Shown: piece after piece, positions 53,668 through 62,658 of the stretch
Layout: each line of letters starts with the position of its first letter
How positions within the stretch are numbered: position 1 is the stretch's first letter
Assembly (NCBI GenBank): GCA_030765645.1
Contig: JAVCCE010000007.1
Location: 1-64,000 of the forward strand
Reading direction: 5' to 3'
Origin: Candidatus Hinthialibacter antarcticus
GTDB taxonomy: Bacteria > Hinthialibacterota > Hinthialibacteria > Hinthialibacterales > Hinthialibacteraceae
Length of the DNA: 64,000 nucleotides
Program-made: the position numbers and the translations under genes
Notes under the pieces: generated by a model
Told to the model about the DNA's origin: nothing
Seen by the model: only the letters and a program-made list of their open reading frames with translations
Databases searched by the model: none

Positions 53668-55590
53668 TTGAACCAGACGTATTTTGAATCCAATTTATCC
53701 CTACTTGAACGACAAGACCCTGAATTGGCAGCGCATTTGCGTCAATTGCCGATGGAGGACCTTCCGGTTCAAGTCTCCATCTCAAAAACAAAAACCGTTG
53801 CCGCTCAATGGCAAGCGCAAGACGGCGGTCGTCCCATCCCGCTCTGTAGTGAATATGACCCGGTGCGCGAAGCAACGCGCTGGGCGGAATCTATCGCGTT
53901 TCAAAACCCCACAAACGTGATCGTGATGGGCTGCGGCCTTGGTTTTCATCTGTTAGCGTTATTAAAACAAAGCGATCAAGACATCCGTTTTTTATTCATC
54001 ATTGAGCGCGACCCGCGCATTCTCAAACTCGCAATGACAGCGATGGATTTGCGGCCTCTGTTCATGCGCAACGGCGTTCAATGGATTGTCGGCGCTGAAC
54101 CCAAAGAGATTCCCGAACTCATCGGCGAAAAGCGGACGGACATTATTCTGCACAATTGCAAAATACTAAACCATGATCCTTCGTTGCGCATTTTTAGCGA
54201 CTACTACAAAGAAACGCGTCAACAAATTCTTGATGCGCTGACGCATGACGAGATCAACCTTCGTACGACGTTTGAGAGCCAGGGCCGCAACCAATTCAAC
54301 ATTTTAATGAACCTTCCTGCGATGGTGCGCGGGTATGCCCTGCCCCCGCTGCAAGGTTTGTTGAAGGGCTACCCGGCGGTGGTTTCAGCAGCGGGGCCGT
54401 CTCTAGACAATAATGTGCGGCTGCTCAAAGAACTCAATGACCGGGCGGCGCTGTTGATTGTCGACACGGCCCAATCCACCTTCAAACAACTGGGCGTTGA
54501 ACCCGACGCCGTGATTACCGGCGACCCAACGCCGCTAAATTTCAGCCATTTTGAAACCATCGGTTCGCTGGGAAACGCATTTTTGGGCTTCCACCCGGAA
54601 GCGAACCATCAGATCACGCGCAAATTTCTCCATCACCCCTATTTGCTGCCGTTGTATGACGGTGAGTCTGCGTTAATCAGCCATATTTTCAACTTGGATG
54701 AAGACGGCGTGTATTGCGAACGTGAAATGAACGTCGGCCACATCGCGCTCAATGTTGCTTTATTACTGGGATGCGACCCCATCATATTGGTTGGCTTTGA
54801 TTATGCGTTTCCCAAACGCGGCGGCACAACCCACGCCGCCCAAGCCGCCGTCTCACGCCGGATCGACGCCATGCAAACGGACGGCACCATCAACATCGGC
54901 GGCAAAGAAGGCAAAGCGCCGGAAGAATCGGGCAAGATGATGCTGGTACCCGGCTATGACGGCGACCCGGTCCCGACAACGGTCCCGTTTCAGCAATACA
55001 TTCACGCATTGGAAAAAGCCATCGGAGAATGCGACGCAACCATCATCGACGCCACCGAAGGCGGCGCAAAATTTGAAGGCGCCGTCCAAATGACATTGCA
55101 AGACGCCCTGAATAAATACGCCCTCCAACCGGGCGTTTCAAACCACTGGGCCTCGTACCGCGCCAATAAGCCGTCCATCTCCATCCAAGACGCGCTGGCG
55201 CGCAGCAACGAATGTCTGAATGCACTCAAACAAGCGCAACAACAAAACAAACAACTCGATGAACAACTACGCCAATGGACGGGCCTGCTGCAACAGCCGC
55301 AACTAGACAGCGCTCTCGTTGAAAACGAATGGAATTCATTCGACAAGCGTTGGATCGAAATGGTGGAGCCAGAAATTTTTAACGCCAGCCTGGGCAATGC
55401 GGTACAATACTTATACTTCCGCCGACAGCGTCACGTCCGCCCGGCGGATCCATCACCCAAAGCCTTTTTGCGCTGTATGCACGACAAATATACTGGCATC
55501 ATCGAAGAAATGACCGGACTCTTAGACCATTTCATTCATTGCTTTGAATTGTCCATGCAGTTGTTGCAACAAAGCGCCCAAGGAGAGTAA
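53668..55590 (+). CDS. motility accessory factor Maf (DUF115 glycosyltransferase)
   Basis: 640 aa. The central region has PAVVSAAGPSLDNNVRLLKEL and ALLIVDTAQSTFKQLGVEPDAVITGDP, the MptE/DUF115 fold of flagellin-glycosylating Maf proteins, with PIILVGFDYAF downstream. The N-terminal part (TNVIVMGCGLGFHLLALL) is the usual Maf N-domain. It would add nonulosonic acids to flagellin, although the donor is unknown. TTG start with GGGGAG upstream. It lies 49 bp after motB copy 2 and 2 bp before a GT4 gene. Confidence 0.88.
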   Translation: MNQTYFESNLSLLERQDPELAAHLRQLPMEDLPVQVSISKTKTVAAQWQAQDGGRPIPLCSEYDPVREATRWAESIAFQNPTNVIVMGCGLGFHLLALLKQSDQDIRFLFIIERDPRILKLAMTAMDLRPLFMRNGVQWIVGAEPKEIPELIGEKRTDIILHNCKILNHDPSLRIFSDYYKETRQQILDALTHDEINLRTTFESQGRNQFNILMNLPAMVRGYALPPLQGLLKGYPAVVSAAGPSLDNNVRLLKELNDRAALLIVDTAQSTFKQLGVEPDAVITGDPTPLNFSHFETIGSLGNAFLGFHPEANHQITRKFLHHPYLLPLYDGESALISHIFNLDEDGVYCEREMNVGHIALNVALLLGCDPIILVGFDYAFPKRGGTTHAAQAAVSRRIDAMQTDGTINIGGKEGKAPEESGKMMLVPGYDGDPVPTTVPFQQYIHALEKAIGECDATIIDATEGGAKFEGAVQMTLQDALNKYALQPGVSNHWASYRANKPSISIQDALARSNECLNALKQAQQQNKQLDEQLRQWTGLLQQPQLDSALVENEWNSFDKRWIEMVEPEIFNASLGNAVQYLYFRRQRHVRPADPSPKAFLRCMHDKYTGIIEEMTGLLDHFIHCFELSMQLLQQSAQGE

Positions 55591-55592
55591 GC

Positions 55593-56771
55593 GTGCGAAT
55601 CGGTATTGTTTGTTATCCATCCATCGGCGGCAGCGGGATTGTCGCCACCGACTTAGGCAAGTCACTCGCCCGCATGGGGCATGAAATTCATTTCTTCAGT
55701 TACGACGTGCCTCACAAATTAGAAGGCGCAACCGAGAAATTTCACTTTCATCACGTCGACATCCCGTTTTATCCGTTATTTCGATTTCCGCCTTATACCC
55801 TGGCGCTGGCGACGAGCATCTACGAAGCGAACGCCGTCGCGCCGTTGGATATCCTGCACGTCCATTACGCCGTGCCTCACTCCACTTCGGCGCTATTGGC
55901 CAAGCAGATGATCTGCTCGAAAAGAAACGAAAAATTAAAAGTCATCACCACACTGCACGGCACCGACACCGACCTGGTCGGGCAGATGCCGCAATACAAA
56001 CCGGCGGTTGAATACAGCCTCAATTGGAGCGACGCCGTTACCGCCGTCAGCCGTTATCTCAAAGATATGACCGAACGCCAATTTGAAATTCATAAACCCA
56101 TTCATGTCATTTATAACCCAATCGACTCCGCCTTGTTTTCTCCGTCCCCAGAAGAAGACCGGGCGCAACGATCCGAGAAGCGAATTATCCACATCAGCAA
56201 CTTTCGCCCCGTCAAACGGGTGATCGACGTTATCAAGACGTTTGATTTGATCTCGAACGTCATTCAGGCGCGGCTGGTGTTAGTTGGAGACGGCCCCGAC
56301 CGCTCTGAAGCGGAGATGCTAGTGGCGCAACTGGGGCTTGTGGATAAAGTAGAGTTCGCCGGGCCGCAGCAGGATGTGGTTGAATCCTTGCGTAACGCCG
56401 ACCTGTTGCTCTCGACCTCTGAGACTGAATCGTTTGGTCTCACCATTGCGGAAGCGATGTCATGTGAAGTGCCCGTGGTCGCGACCAGCGTCGGCGGCGT
56501 TCCCGAAGTCATCAAGCACGGCGTCACCGGGTTTCTGGCGCCGTTGGGCGATATTCAATGCTTGGCGGAGAGCGCCATCGAAATTTTGCGCTGCCCCAAA
56601 CGCTTCGCCGCTATCGGCAAAGCCGGGCGCCAGCGTATTCTGGAACACTTCGAAATGGAAAAAATTACCAAGCAGTATGTTGATTTATACAATGAGGTGC
56701 TCAATAGCGACGACCCCAATTGTCCAACACTGTCACCAGCAAAAACCGAAGCGGACGATCAGCCAATTTAG
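55593..56771 (+). CDS. bshA: BshA-like GT4 glycosyltransferase
   Basis: 392 aa GT-B enzyme closely matching N-acetylglucosaminyl-L-malate synthase, the first step of bacillithiol synthesis: GIVCYPSIGGSGIVATDLGKSLARMGHEIHFF at the start, ITTLHGTDTDLVG, SNFRPVKRV, and the donor site ETESFGLTIAEAMSCEVPVVAT. GTG start with AGGAG 6-8 nt upstream. It sits 2 bp after maf, inside the flagellar operon; bshB and bshC are not in the window. It could instead act in glycan modification, but sequence favours BshA. Confidence 0.85.
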   Translation: MRIGIVCYPSIGGSGIVATDLGKSLARMGHEIHFFSYDVPHKLEGATEKFHFHHVDIPFYPLFRFPPYTLALATSIYEANAVAPLDILHVHYAVPHSTSALLAKQMICSKRNEKLKVITTLHGTDTDLVGQMPQYKPAVEYSLNWSDAVTAVSRYLKDMTERQFEIHKPIHVIYNPIDSALFSPSPEEDRAQRSEKRIIHISNFRPVKRVIDVIKTFDLISNVIQARLVLVGDGPDRSEAEMLVAQLGLVDKVEFAGPQQDVVESLRNADLLLSTSETESFGLTIAEAMSCEVPVVATSVGGVPEVIKHGVTGFLAPLGDIQCLAESAIEILRCPKRFAAIGKAGRQRILEHFEMEKITKQYVDLYNEVLNSDDPNCPTLSPAKTEADDQPI

Positions 56772-57607
56772 CAAATTTCTTCATGCAAGACTTCCATGCC
56801 CGCGAGGAGAAAATACACCACATTCTCTTCGACCTCGGGCGTGTAGCTGATGCGCTTTTTGGCGTCAACCGACGTATGAAACGCCAGCCCTTCGTTGCCG
56901 ATGCCGATGCCGACCATGCGCGATAGCGTATCCGCAACATGTACCAGATCGAGAATGCGCTGATGGGGGCCTTCATACTGATCGGGACGATGGTGATATT
57001 TGGCGACATCAATCATGGCTTGAATCCCGCTCCAGTTTGAGACGCATTCCGCCCCCACCTCGCCATGATCGCACCCCAGTCGCTTGCGCTCGGCTTCATC
57101 AATGGAGATCACTTCTTCAGCGGCAAGTTCGACGGTTGTGTTGAAATCAATGCCGAGGTTCCTCACTAAAACAGCCAAGCCCACGTCATGCATGAGTCCA
57201 GACAGAAATAGAAAACGGGGCGCTTGGCATTTACATTCCTTCGCTAATAAGAGCGCGCAAAACGCCGTCGCGAGAGAATGGAGATAGAGGTCGCTTAGGA
57301 CATCGTTGTCTTCGTCAGGCATCAGCATCGGTTGCAACGCGCCTGCGAGCGCCCACTCCAGGCACTCGTAAGGCGAATACGCTTCCATCACAGAGAGAAG
57401 CGACTGCCCGTCGGCGTCTCCAGCGGGTTGCAACGCTCGCGCCACCCGCAACGCATATTGATGCGCTAGCGAATTGGCTTCGATTTCATGAACCACTTCG
57501 CCGGGATCGACTTGCGGCATTTGCAGCAGCGACAACAATCGGCTCGCGCTTGACGTCATGTCAGGAATACGATGGTTGGAGTTTGAGAAGTCTAAGTTGA
57601 GATTCAT
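56768..57607 (-). CDS. HDOD-domain protein
   Basis: 279 aa. HDOD/HD-like helical domain: SLATAFCALLLAKECKC, FLSGLMHDVGLAVL with the HD pair retained, and VAKYHHRPDQYEGPH. Such proteins act in signalling, often beside chemotaxis or cyclic-di-GMP genes. Its start overlaps the cheD stop by 4 bp, so it is co-translated with cheD, and its end overlaps bshA by 4 bp. No effector domain is attached. Confidence 0.85.
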   Translation of the reverse strand: MNLNLDFSNSNHRIPDMTSSASRLLSLLQMPQVDPGEVVHEIEANSLAHQYALRVARALQPAGDADGQSLLSVMEAYSPYECLEWALAGALQPMLMPDEDNDVLSDLYLHSLATAFCALLLAKECKCQAPRFLFLSGLMHDVGLAVLVRNLGIDFNTTVELAAEEVISIDEAERKRLGCDHGEVGAECVSNWSGIQAMIDVAKYHHRPDQYEGPHQRILDLVHVADTLSRMVGIGIGNEGLAFHTSVDAKKRISYTPEVEENVVYFLLAGMEVLHEEIC

Positions 57608-58125
57608 ATTTCGTATTCTTCCCCCCGGGAACGTATTTTAGTAACGCCCGTTTTCAAATCGAGATAAAGCGATCGCGGCTTGGCGCCGCCGCAATCATCG
57701 CCGCGAGCGACAAAACGGCGATGCTGCAATACTGCACAAATCATCTCGTAATTTTTTTTGCCAATCTGAAAATGGCCTTGTTTATCTAAGAAGTTGCCTG
57801 CGCCGGCAAGTTTAATGATAAGCCTTTGCGGGTTTGCGCCTAAACGCACAACGGCCTGAATCAAAGACTCAAAACCGCTGTCAACAAACATGCCGGGTTT
57901 GGCCTGAGCGCGGGCGGGGTTGTGAGATGAATCGGGCAGCAGCGCATGCAGCATCCCGCCGACTTTCGCTTCCATATCAAACACGGTAACCCCGAGACAT
58001 GACCCCAAAGAATGCGTAACAATGGTTCCCTCAAAAGCGCGTACGGCCTTTAAATCTGAGATACCAACGACATATTGCTTCTTCGCGTCGGGAAACATCG
58101 AGGTTTGGTTCAAGGCTTGAGTCAT
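57604..58125 (-). CDS. cheD: chemoreceptor glutamine deamidase CheD
   Basis: 173 aa. Catalytic Cys and His are in THSLGSCLGVTVFD and GGMLHALLP, followed by VDSGFESLIQAVVRLGA and KLAGAGNFL, all CheD hallmarks. It deamidates receptor Gln residues and is usually regulated by CheC, which is absent here. The HDOD gene follows with a 4-bp overlap and might take a regulatory role. The N-terminal ~18 residues are poorly conserved. Confidence 0.92.
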   Translation of the reverse strand: MTQALNQTSMFPDAKKQYVVGISDLKAVRAFEGTIVTHSLGSCLGVTVFDMEAKVGGMLHALLPDSSHNPARAQAKPGMFVDSGFESLIQAVVRLGANPQRLIIKLAGAGNFLDKQGHFQIGKKNYEMICAVLQHRRFVARGDDCGGAKPRSLYLDLKTGVTKIRSRGEEYEI

Positions 58126-58298
58126 TCAATTCATCTCATTCCATAATAAGTAGTTAAACTATAATCGTACCTCCATCGCGCCAATATACAATCCAGTAAA
58201 AAAGAGAATGCCCAAAACCTCATACATCTTGATTCTTGTCACGTTTCGCAGCACTCTTTCCCTTTACAAATCGATCATAGATGATTTCGGAGGAACCG

Positions 58299-59384
58299 AT
58301 GAAGACCTACAAGATCGGCGTTATGGGCGGCGACGGCACAGGGCCGGAAGTCATTCAAGAAGGCGTCAAGATTCTCAATGTGTTGCAAGAAAAAGCAGGT
58401 TTTAAACTCGAATACACGGATTTTGATTTCGGCGGCGACCGTTATATTAAAACAGGCGAAGTCTTGCCCGAAAGCGCCTGCGCCGACCTCGCGCAGAATG
58501 ACGCCATCTATTTAGGCGCCATTGGCCACCCGGACGTCAAACCCGGCATTCTCGAAAAAGGCATCTTATTAAAAGTCCGGTTTGAACTCGACCAATATAT
58601 CAATTTACGTCCCGTCAAACTTTACCCCGGCGTTTGGACGCCAATTAAAGACAAAGGGCCGGAAGAAATTGATTTCGTCGTCATTCGCGAAAACAGCGGC
58701 GGCATCTACACCGGCGGCGGCGGAATCATTAAAAAAAACACGCCGAACGAAGTCGCGATTCAGGAAATGGTCTATACGCGTTTTGAAGTGGACCGCTGCT
58801 TGAAATACGCCTTCGATTACACCCGCAAACGCAACAAAAATAAAACTCTCACTCTTTGTGGAAAAACCAACGTATTGACCTACGTCTTTGACCTGTGGGA
58901 ACGCGCATTTCTCGAAATGGGTGAGAAAGAGTATTCCGATCTTAAATGCGATTACGCTCACATTGACGCCACCACCATGTGGATGGTCAAAAACCCCGAA
59001 TGGTTTGACGTCATCGTCACCAGTAACATGTTCGGCGACATCATCACCGACCTGGGCGCGATGGTTCAGGGCGGCATGGGCGTTGCGGCGGGCGGAAACA
59101 TTAATCCCGACGAAGGCGGTTGCTCGATGTTTGAACCGATTGGCGGTTCCGCGCCGAAATATACCGGCCAAAACGTCATCAATCCCATCGCCTGCATCGC
59201 GGCGGGCCAGATGATGCTCGAACACTTGGGCGAAGACAAAGCGGCGAAAATGCTCGATACCGCCATCAGCCAGTTTCTGGGCAGCGGCGTTTTGCCGGGC
59301 CTGAGCGTCAGCGACATCAAAAAAGCGGGCATGTCAACAACGAAAATCGGCGACGCCATCGCCCAACTCGTTCAAGATATGTAG
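58299..59384 (+). CDS. leuB: isocitrate/isopropylmalate-type dehydrogenase (LeuB-like)
   Basis: 361 aa member of the decarboxylating beta-hydroxyacid dehydrogenase family. It starts [46 protein letters not shown], the Lys/Asn in CGKTNVLTY, and the metal Asp cluster in [19 protein letters not shown] are present. [17 protein letters not shown] is the coenzyme region. 3-isopropylmalate is the likeliest substrate, but isocitrate-type members look similar and no leuA/C/D gene is adjacent. GGAGGA lies 4 nt before the chosen ATG, six codons inside a longer frame. Confidence 0.88.
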   Translation: MKTYKIGVMGGDGTGPEVIQEGVKILNVLQEKAGFKLEYTDFDFGGDRYIKTGEVLPESACADLAQNDAIYLGAIGHPDVKPGILEKGILLKVRFELDQYINLRPVKLYPGVWTPIKDKGPEEIDFVVIRENSGGIYTGGGGIIKKNTPNEVAIQEMVYTRFEVDRCLKYAFDYTRKRNKNKTLTLCGKTNVLTYVFDLWERAFLEMGEKEYSDLKCDYAHIDATTMWMVKNPEWFDVIVTSNMFGDIITDLGAMVQGGMGVAAGGNINPDEGGCSMFEPIGGSAPKYTGQNVINPIACIAAGQMMLEHLGEDKAAKMLDTAISQFLGSGVLPGLSVSDIKKAGMSTTKIGDAIAQLVQDM

Positions 59385-59454
59385 ATTGGATTCTCCAAAA
59401 ATTGCTTAGGTGGGTACGCCTATCTTCGCTTCCGTGCATTGGTTGATTAAATCA

Positions 59455-59535
59455 GGGGAGGGCGAACCTCCTGGTGAGCCGCGATAAAAGAAAACATTTC
59501 GATACGATGCGGCTCGTCGGGAGACTCGCCCTCCC
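59455..59535. repeat. REPIN-like palindrome, copy D
   Basis: Left arm GGGGAGGGCGAACCTCCTGG, right arm CGGGAGACTCGCCCTCCC, orientation as copy C. Both arms are identical to those of copy C; only the centre differs. Confidence 0.85.
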
Positions 59536-59593
59536 ATAATAAATATCAAAGGAAAATAAGATAAAACCCGCCGTTTCTAAGGGCAAAAAGATT

Positions 59594-59674
59594 GCTTGGT
59601 GGGCAGTTTGCCTGAGATGATTACCACTAGAAAAACCCGAAAGCGTCTTGGGGAATCCTCAAGGCGCTTCTTTT
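59594..59674 (+). promoter_or_regulatory. candidate cis-regulatory RNA with terminator before the antiporter gene
   Basis: A bulged hairpin GTGG/CCAC enclosing GGC/GCC with an internal loop CTGAGATGATTA (59599-59628) is followed by AAAACCCG and a terminator-like stem AAGCGTCTTGGGG/CTCAAGGCGCTT with TTCTTTTG (59641-59675). The antiporter ATG is 124 nt downstream. The aptamer-then-terminator layout resembles a riboswitch; I do not recognise a known class. Confidence 0.35.
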
Positions 59675-59798
59675 GTCACGCTGGAATGAATTATCACAAA
59701 ATATTGTTTGTTTCACGTAATCCTTGCCTTTTTACTGGCTGGATTTTACCCTATAAGGGTTTGGAATTTCTATCTGATATCAACAAAGGTGATTGGGA

Positions 59799-61418
59799 AT
59801 GAACCGTTTACTGCCGATTTTACTGATTTGCTGCGCGTTGTTTGCCTTGAATTCAACATGGTCAGACACGATGACTGATTCTAATGTACTGATTGCTCAG
59901 GCTGAAACCAATGAACATTCAGAAGGTGAACATGCCGAGGGAGAGCAAGAAGAAGTCGCTGACCACGCCGCCGAAGGTGAAGACCACGGCGAAGGCCATG
60001 ATGGCGCGGCAGGCGACGACCACGCCGCTGTCGCTGGAGCGCACAGCGATGGACATGGCGGCGGACACGGCCCCAATTTAGGTTCTGATCTTCCCTTGTG
60101 GACGTGCATCCCGTTCCTCGGCATCTTATTATCAATCGCTTTGTTTCCACTATTCGCTCCTCATTTCTGGCACCATCATTTCGCCAAAATTTCAGCCTTC
60201 TGGGCGCTGTTGTTAGCCGTTCCGTTTTTATTCGCGTTTCAAGGCGCAGCAGTGTATGAGATTTTGCACATTTATATTCTGGACTACATCCCGTTCATTA
60301 TTCTTCTCTGGGCGCTGTACACCATTTCCGGCGGCATTCTGCTGAGCGGAACATTAGTCGGCACACCGATTATTAACACCGGATTATTATTGATCGGCAC
60401 GATCCTCGCGTCATGGATGGGAACCACTGGCGCAGCGATGTTGATGATTCGCCCGTTCTTGCGCGCCAACCGCCACCGTAAAGACCGTACCTTTATGGTG
60501 GTGTTCTTTATCTTCTTAGTCGCCAATGTCGGTGGTTCATTGACGCCGTTGGGTGACCCGCCCTTGTTCCTGGGGTTCTTGCATAAAGTTCCATTTTTCT
60601 GGACCTTTAACCTGGCGCCTCACATGATTATGGTCGCGGCGATTTTATTGATTATGTACTTCTTTCTTGATAGCCGCGCCTACGCCGCAGAAGGCGCACA
60701 CCCGATTTCCGAAACCGTCCATCCGCTTCGCTTGTACGGCGCATACAACTTCTTGTTCCTTGGCGGCGTTGTTTGCGCCGTCTTAATGAGCGGGCTGGCT
60801 GATTTTGGCGAAGTCACCATCTTAGGAATCCACACCACCGTTCAAAGTTTACTTCGCGACGTGATTCTGATTGTGATGGGCGGGTGTTCCCTCTACTTCA
60901 CGCCGTGGAAACTGCGCGACGATAATGAATTCACCTGGTTTCCCATTAAAGAAGTCGCCTACCTATTCGCGGGCATCTTTATGACCATGATCCCTTGCCT
61001 GTTGATTCTCAAAGCGGGCAGCGAAGGCGCAGCGGCGGCGTTGGTGACCAATGTGAAAGAGCCGTTCCACTTCTTCTGGATCACCGGCATCCTGTCGAGT
61101 TTCTTGGATAACGCTCCGACGTACTTGACCTTCTTCACCACTGCCCTGGGCCGCTTCTATCCGGGTATGCCTGAAGCGCAGGCCGTTCCATTATTGATTG
61201 CTGAGAATGAAATTTTCTTGAAAGCGATTTCAGCGGGCGCGGTGTTCTTTGGCGCGGTGACCTACATCGGCAACGCGCCCAACTTCATGGTGCGCTCCAT
61301 CGCCGAAGACGCTGGCACGCCGATGCCGAGTTTCTTTGGCTATATGTTTAAGTACGCGTTTGTTTACTTAATTCCGGTGTACATACTGGTCACCTTCGTC
61401 TTCTTCTGGTTTGTCTAA
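59799..61418 (+). CDS. NhaD-like sodium:proton antiporter (ion transporter superfamily)
   Basis: 539 aa. A signal-like N-terminal span is followed by about 55 residues extremely rich in His, Glu, Asp and Gly (residues ~35-95), then about 11 spans. Family hallmarks are SGGILLSGTLVGTP, GTTGAAMLMIRPFL, NVGGSLTPLGDPPLFLGF and SSFLDNAPTYLTFF with the Asp-Asn pair. It exports Na+ (or Li+) in exchange for H+. ATG chosen over an in-frame TTG 2 codons upstream, with AAAGGTG 7 nt before. First gene of the operon with elbB and the DinB-type gene. Confidence 0.85.
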   Translation: MNRLLPILLICCALFALNSTWSDTMTDSNVLIAQAETNEHSEGEHAEGEQEEVADHAAEGEDHGEGHDGAAGDDHAAVAGAHSDGHGGGHGPNLGSDLPLWTCIPFLGILLSIALFPLFAPHFWHHHFAKISAFWALLLAVPFLFAFQGAAVYEILHIYILDYIPFIILLWALYTISGGILLSGTLVGTPIINTGLLLIGTILASWMGTTGAAMLMIRPFLRANRHRKDRTFMVVFFIFLVANVGGSLTPLGDPPLFLGFLHKVPFFWTFNLAPHMIMVAAILLIMYFFLDSRAYAAEGAHPISETVHPLRLYGAYNFLFLGGVVCAVLMSGLADFGEVTILGIHTTVQSLLRDVILIVMGGCSLYFTPWKLRDDNEFTWFPIKEVAYLFAGIFMTMIPCLLILKAGSEGAAAALVTNVKEPFHFFWITGILSSFLDNAPTYLTFFTTALGRFYPGMPEAQAVPLLIAENEIFLKAISAGAVFFGAVTYIGNAPNFMVRSIAEDAGTPMPSFFGYMFKYAFVYLIPVYILVTFVFFWFV

Positions 61419-61441
61419 ACGAAAAGTGAAGGAGAAACAAA

Positions 61442-62104
61442 ATGAAACGCATAGCAGTGGTTCTATCGGGTTGCGGCGTCTTTGACGGAGCGGAAATACA
61501 CGAGTCCGTCTTGACGCTGTTGTATCTCGATAAAGCCGGGGCGCAGGTTCAGTGCTTCGCCCCGGATAAAGACCAGGCGCACGTCATCAACCACAACACC
61601 CAACAACCCGCCGAAGGCGAGTCGCGCAATGTGTTGGTTGAATCAGCCCGCATTGCGCGCGGCGACGTAAAACCCTTGGTTGAACTAAAGATGGAAAATT
61701 TCGATGCGGTATTTTTCCCGGGCGGATTCGGCGCAGCGAAAAACATCTGCACCTACGCCTTTGACGGCGACGATTGCAAAAACGATCCCGCCGCAACCCG
61801 CGTCATTCGCGACGCCCACTCGCAAGGCAAGCCGATTGGCGCGATGTGCATCGCGCCCGTCATAGTCGCCCGCGCATTCAGCGGAACGGGGGTAACTCCG
61901 ACTCTCACCATCGGAACAGACGCCGCGATAGCGGGGTCGTTACGCGCAATGGGCGCCGTCAATGAGCCAAAATCCGTCAGCGAAATCACGGTGGATGAAC
62001 AAAACAAAATCGTCAGTACGCCCGCCTACATGCTGGGACCGTCGATTGCGCATGTATCGGAAGGCATCGAAAAACTGATCAACAAAGTATTGGAGATGGC
62101 TTAG
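61442..62104 (+). CDS. elbB: ElbB/ES1-type DJ-1/PfpI protein (glyoxalase III-like)
   Basis: 220 aa. VVLSGCGVFDGAEIHE at the start, FFPGGFGAAKNI, and the nucleophile elbow GAMCIAPVIVA with the reactive Cys are typical of ElbB, which has weak glyoxalase activity and a proposed link to isoprenoid metabolism. AAGGAGA lies just before the ATG. It is 23 bp after the antiporter and 9 bp before the DinB-type gene, in one operon. Confidence 0.9.
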   Translation: MKRIAVVLSGCGVFDGAEIHESVLTLLYLDKAGAQVQCFAPDKDQAHVINHNTQQPAEGESRNVLVESARIARGDVKPLVELKMENFDAVFFPGGFGAAKNICTYAFDGDDCKNDPAATRVIRDAHSQGKPIGAMCIAPVIVARAFSGTGVTPTLTIGTDAAIAGSLRAMGAVNEPKSVSEITVDEQNKIVSTPAYMLGPSIAHVSEGIEKLINKVLEMA

Positions 62105-62113
62105 GAAAATTCG

Positions 62114-62623
62114 ATGAACGCAAACGAATTATTTATTCAGCATTCCCGCTGGCGCCTGAAAGACGACTACTGGCCGCGCATCCAAAAATGCGCGGCCTTG
62201 CTTTCGGAAGATGAAATGTGGCGCCGCCCCAATGACGCCAGCAACAGCGTCGGTAACATCCTGTTGCATTTATGCGGCAACGTACGCCAGTGGGTCGTAC
62301 ATGGACTCGGCGGCGAGACCGATAATCGAAAACGCCAATCGGAATTCGATGAACGCAGTCCCATCCCCAAAGCAGAGTTACTCGCCAAAATGGAGCAGAC
62401 CCTCAACGAAGTCGATGCCGTGCTGGCTCAACTTGATCCAAACACCTTAACCGAGCCGCGCAAAATACAAGGCTATGATGAAACCACGCTCACAGCGGTC
62501 TATCATATCGTCGAACACTTTTCCTACCACTTAGGGCAGATCGCCTATATCACCAAAGCCTACCAGGCGGTTGATTTGGGATTCTTCAACATTGGGGATG
62601 ACGGATACTCGACGAATTCTTGA
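62114..62623 (+). CDS. DinB-fold protein (DUF1572 type)
   Basis: 169 aa four-helix DinB/YfiT-like protein. The metal-binding His positions can be seen: NILLHLCGNVRQWV in helix 2 and VYHIVEHFSYHLGQIAYI near the C-terminus. Members of this fold include bacillithiol- and other thiol-transferases, which could connect with the BshA-like gene earlier in the window, but the pairing is not proven. AGGA lies 7 nt upstream. Confidence 0.82.
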   Translation: MNANELFIQHSRWRLKDDYWPRIQKCAALLSEDEMWRRPNDASNSVGNILLHLCGNVRQWVVHGLGGETDNRKRQSEFDERSPIPKAELLAKMEQTLNEVDAVLAQLDPNTLTEPRKIQGYDETTLTAVYHIVEHFSYHLGQIAYITKAYQAVDLGFFNIGDDGYSTNS

Positions 62624-62658
62624 GCGCTTGATTGCCAGCGGCCTCCACGAGAGAACGT

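Larger units (their letters stand above)
59385..59798. other. intergenic region with REPIN and a structured leader
   Basis: 414 bp without a gene. A segment at 59398-59421 resembles the leader core at 59591-59613 (both read TTGCTT(A)GGTGGG...GCCT). REPIN copy D (59455-59535) lies between, then the leader hairpins and an ACCCT/AGGGT hairpin at 59748-59760 before the antiporter gene. Confidence 0.5.

Noticed and set aside
58605-59225. 206-codon frame opposite the leuB-like gene
   Set aside because: Antisense shadow; the sense gene has all active-site motifs.
59600-59640. TPP riboswitch suggested by GCCTGAGA
   Set aside because: The second conserved half (ACCTGATCTGG...GCGTAGGGA) is missing downstream.
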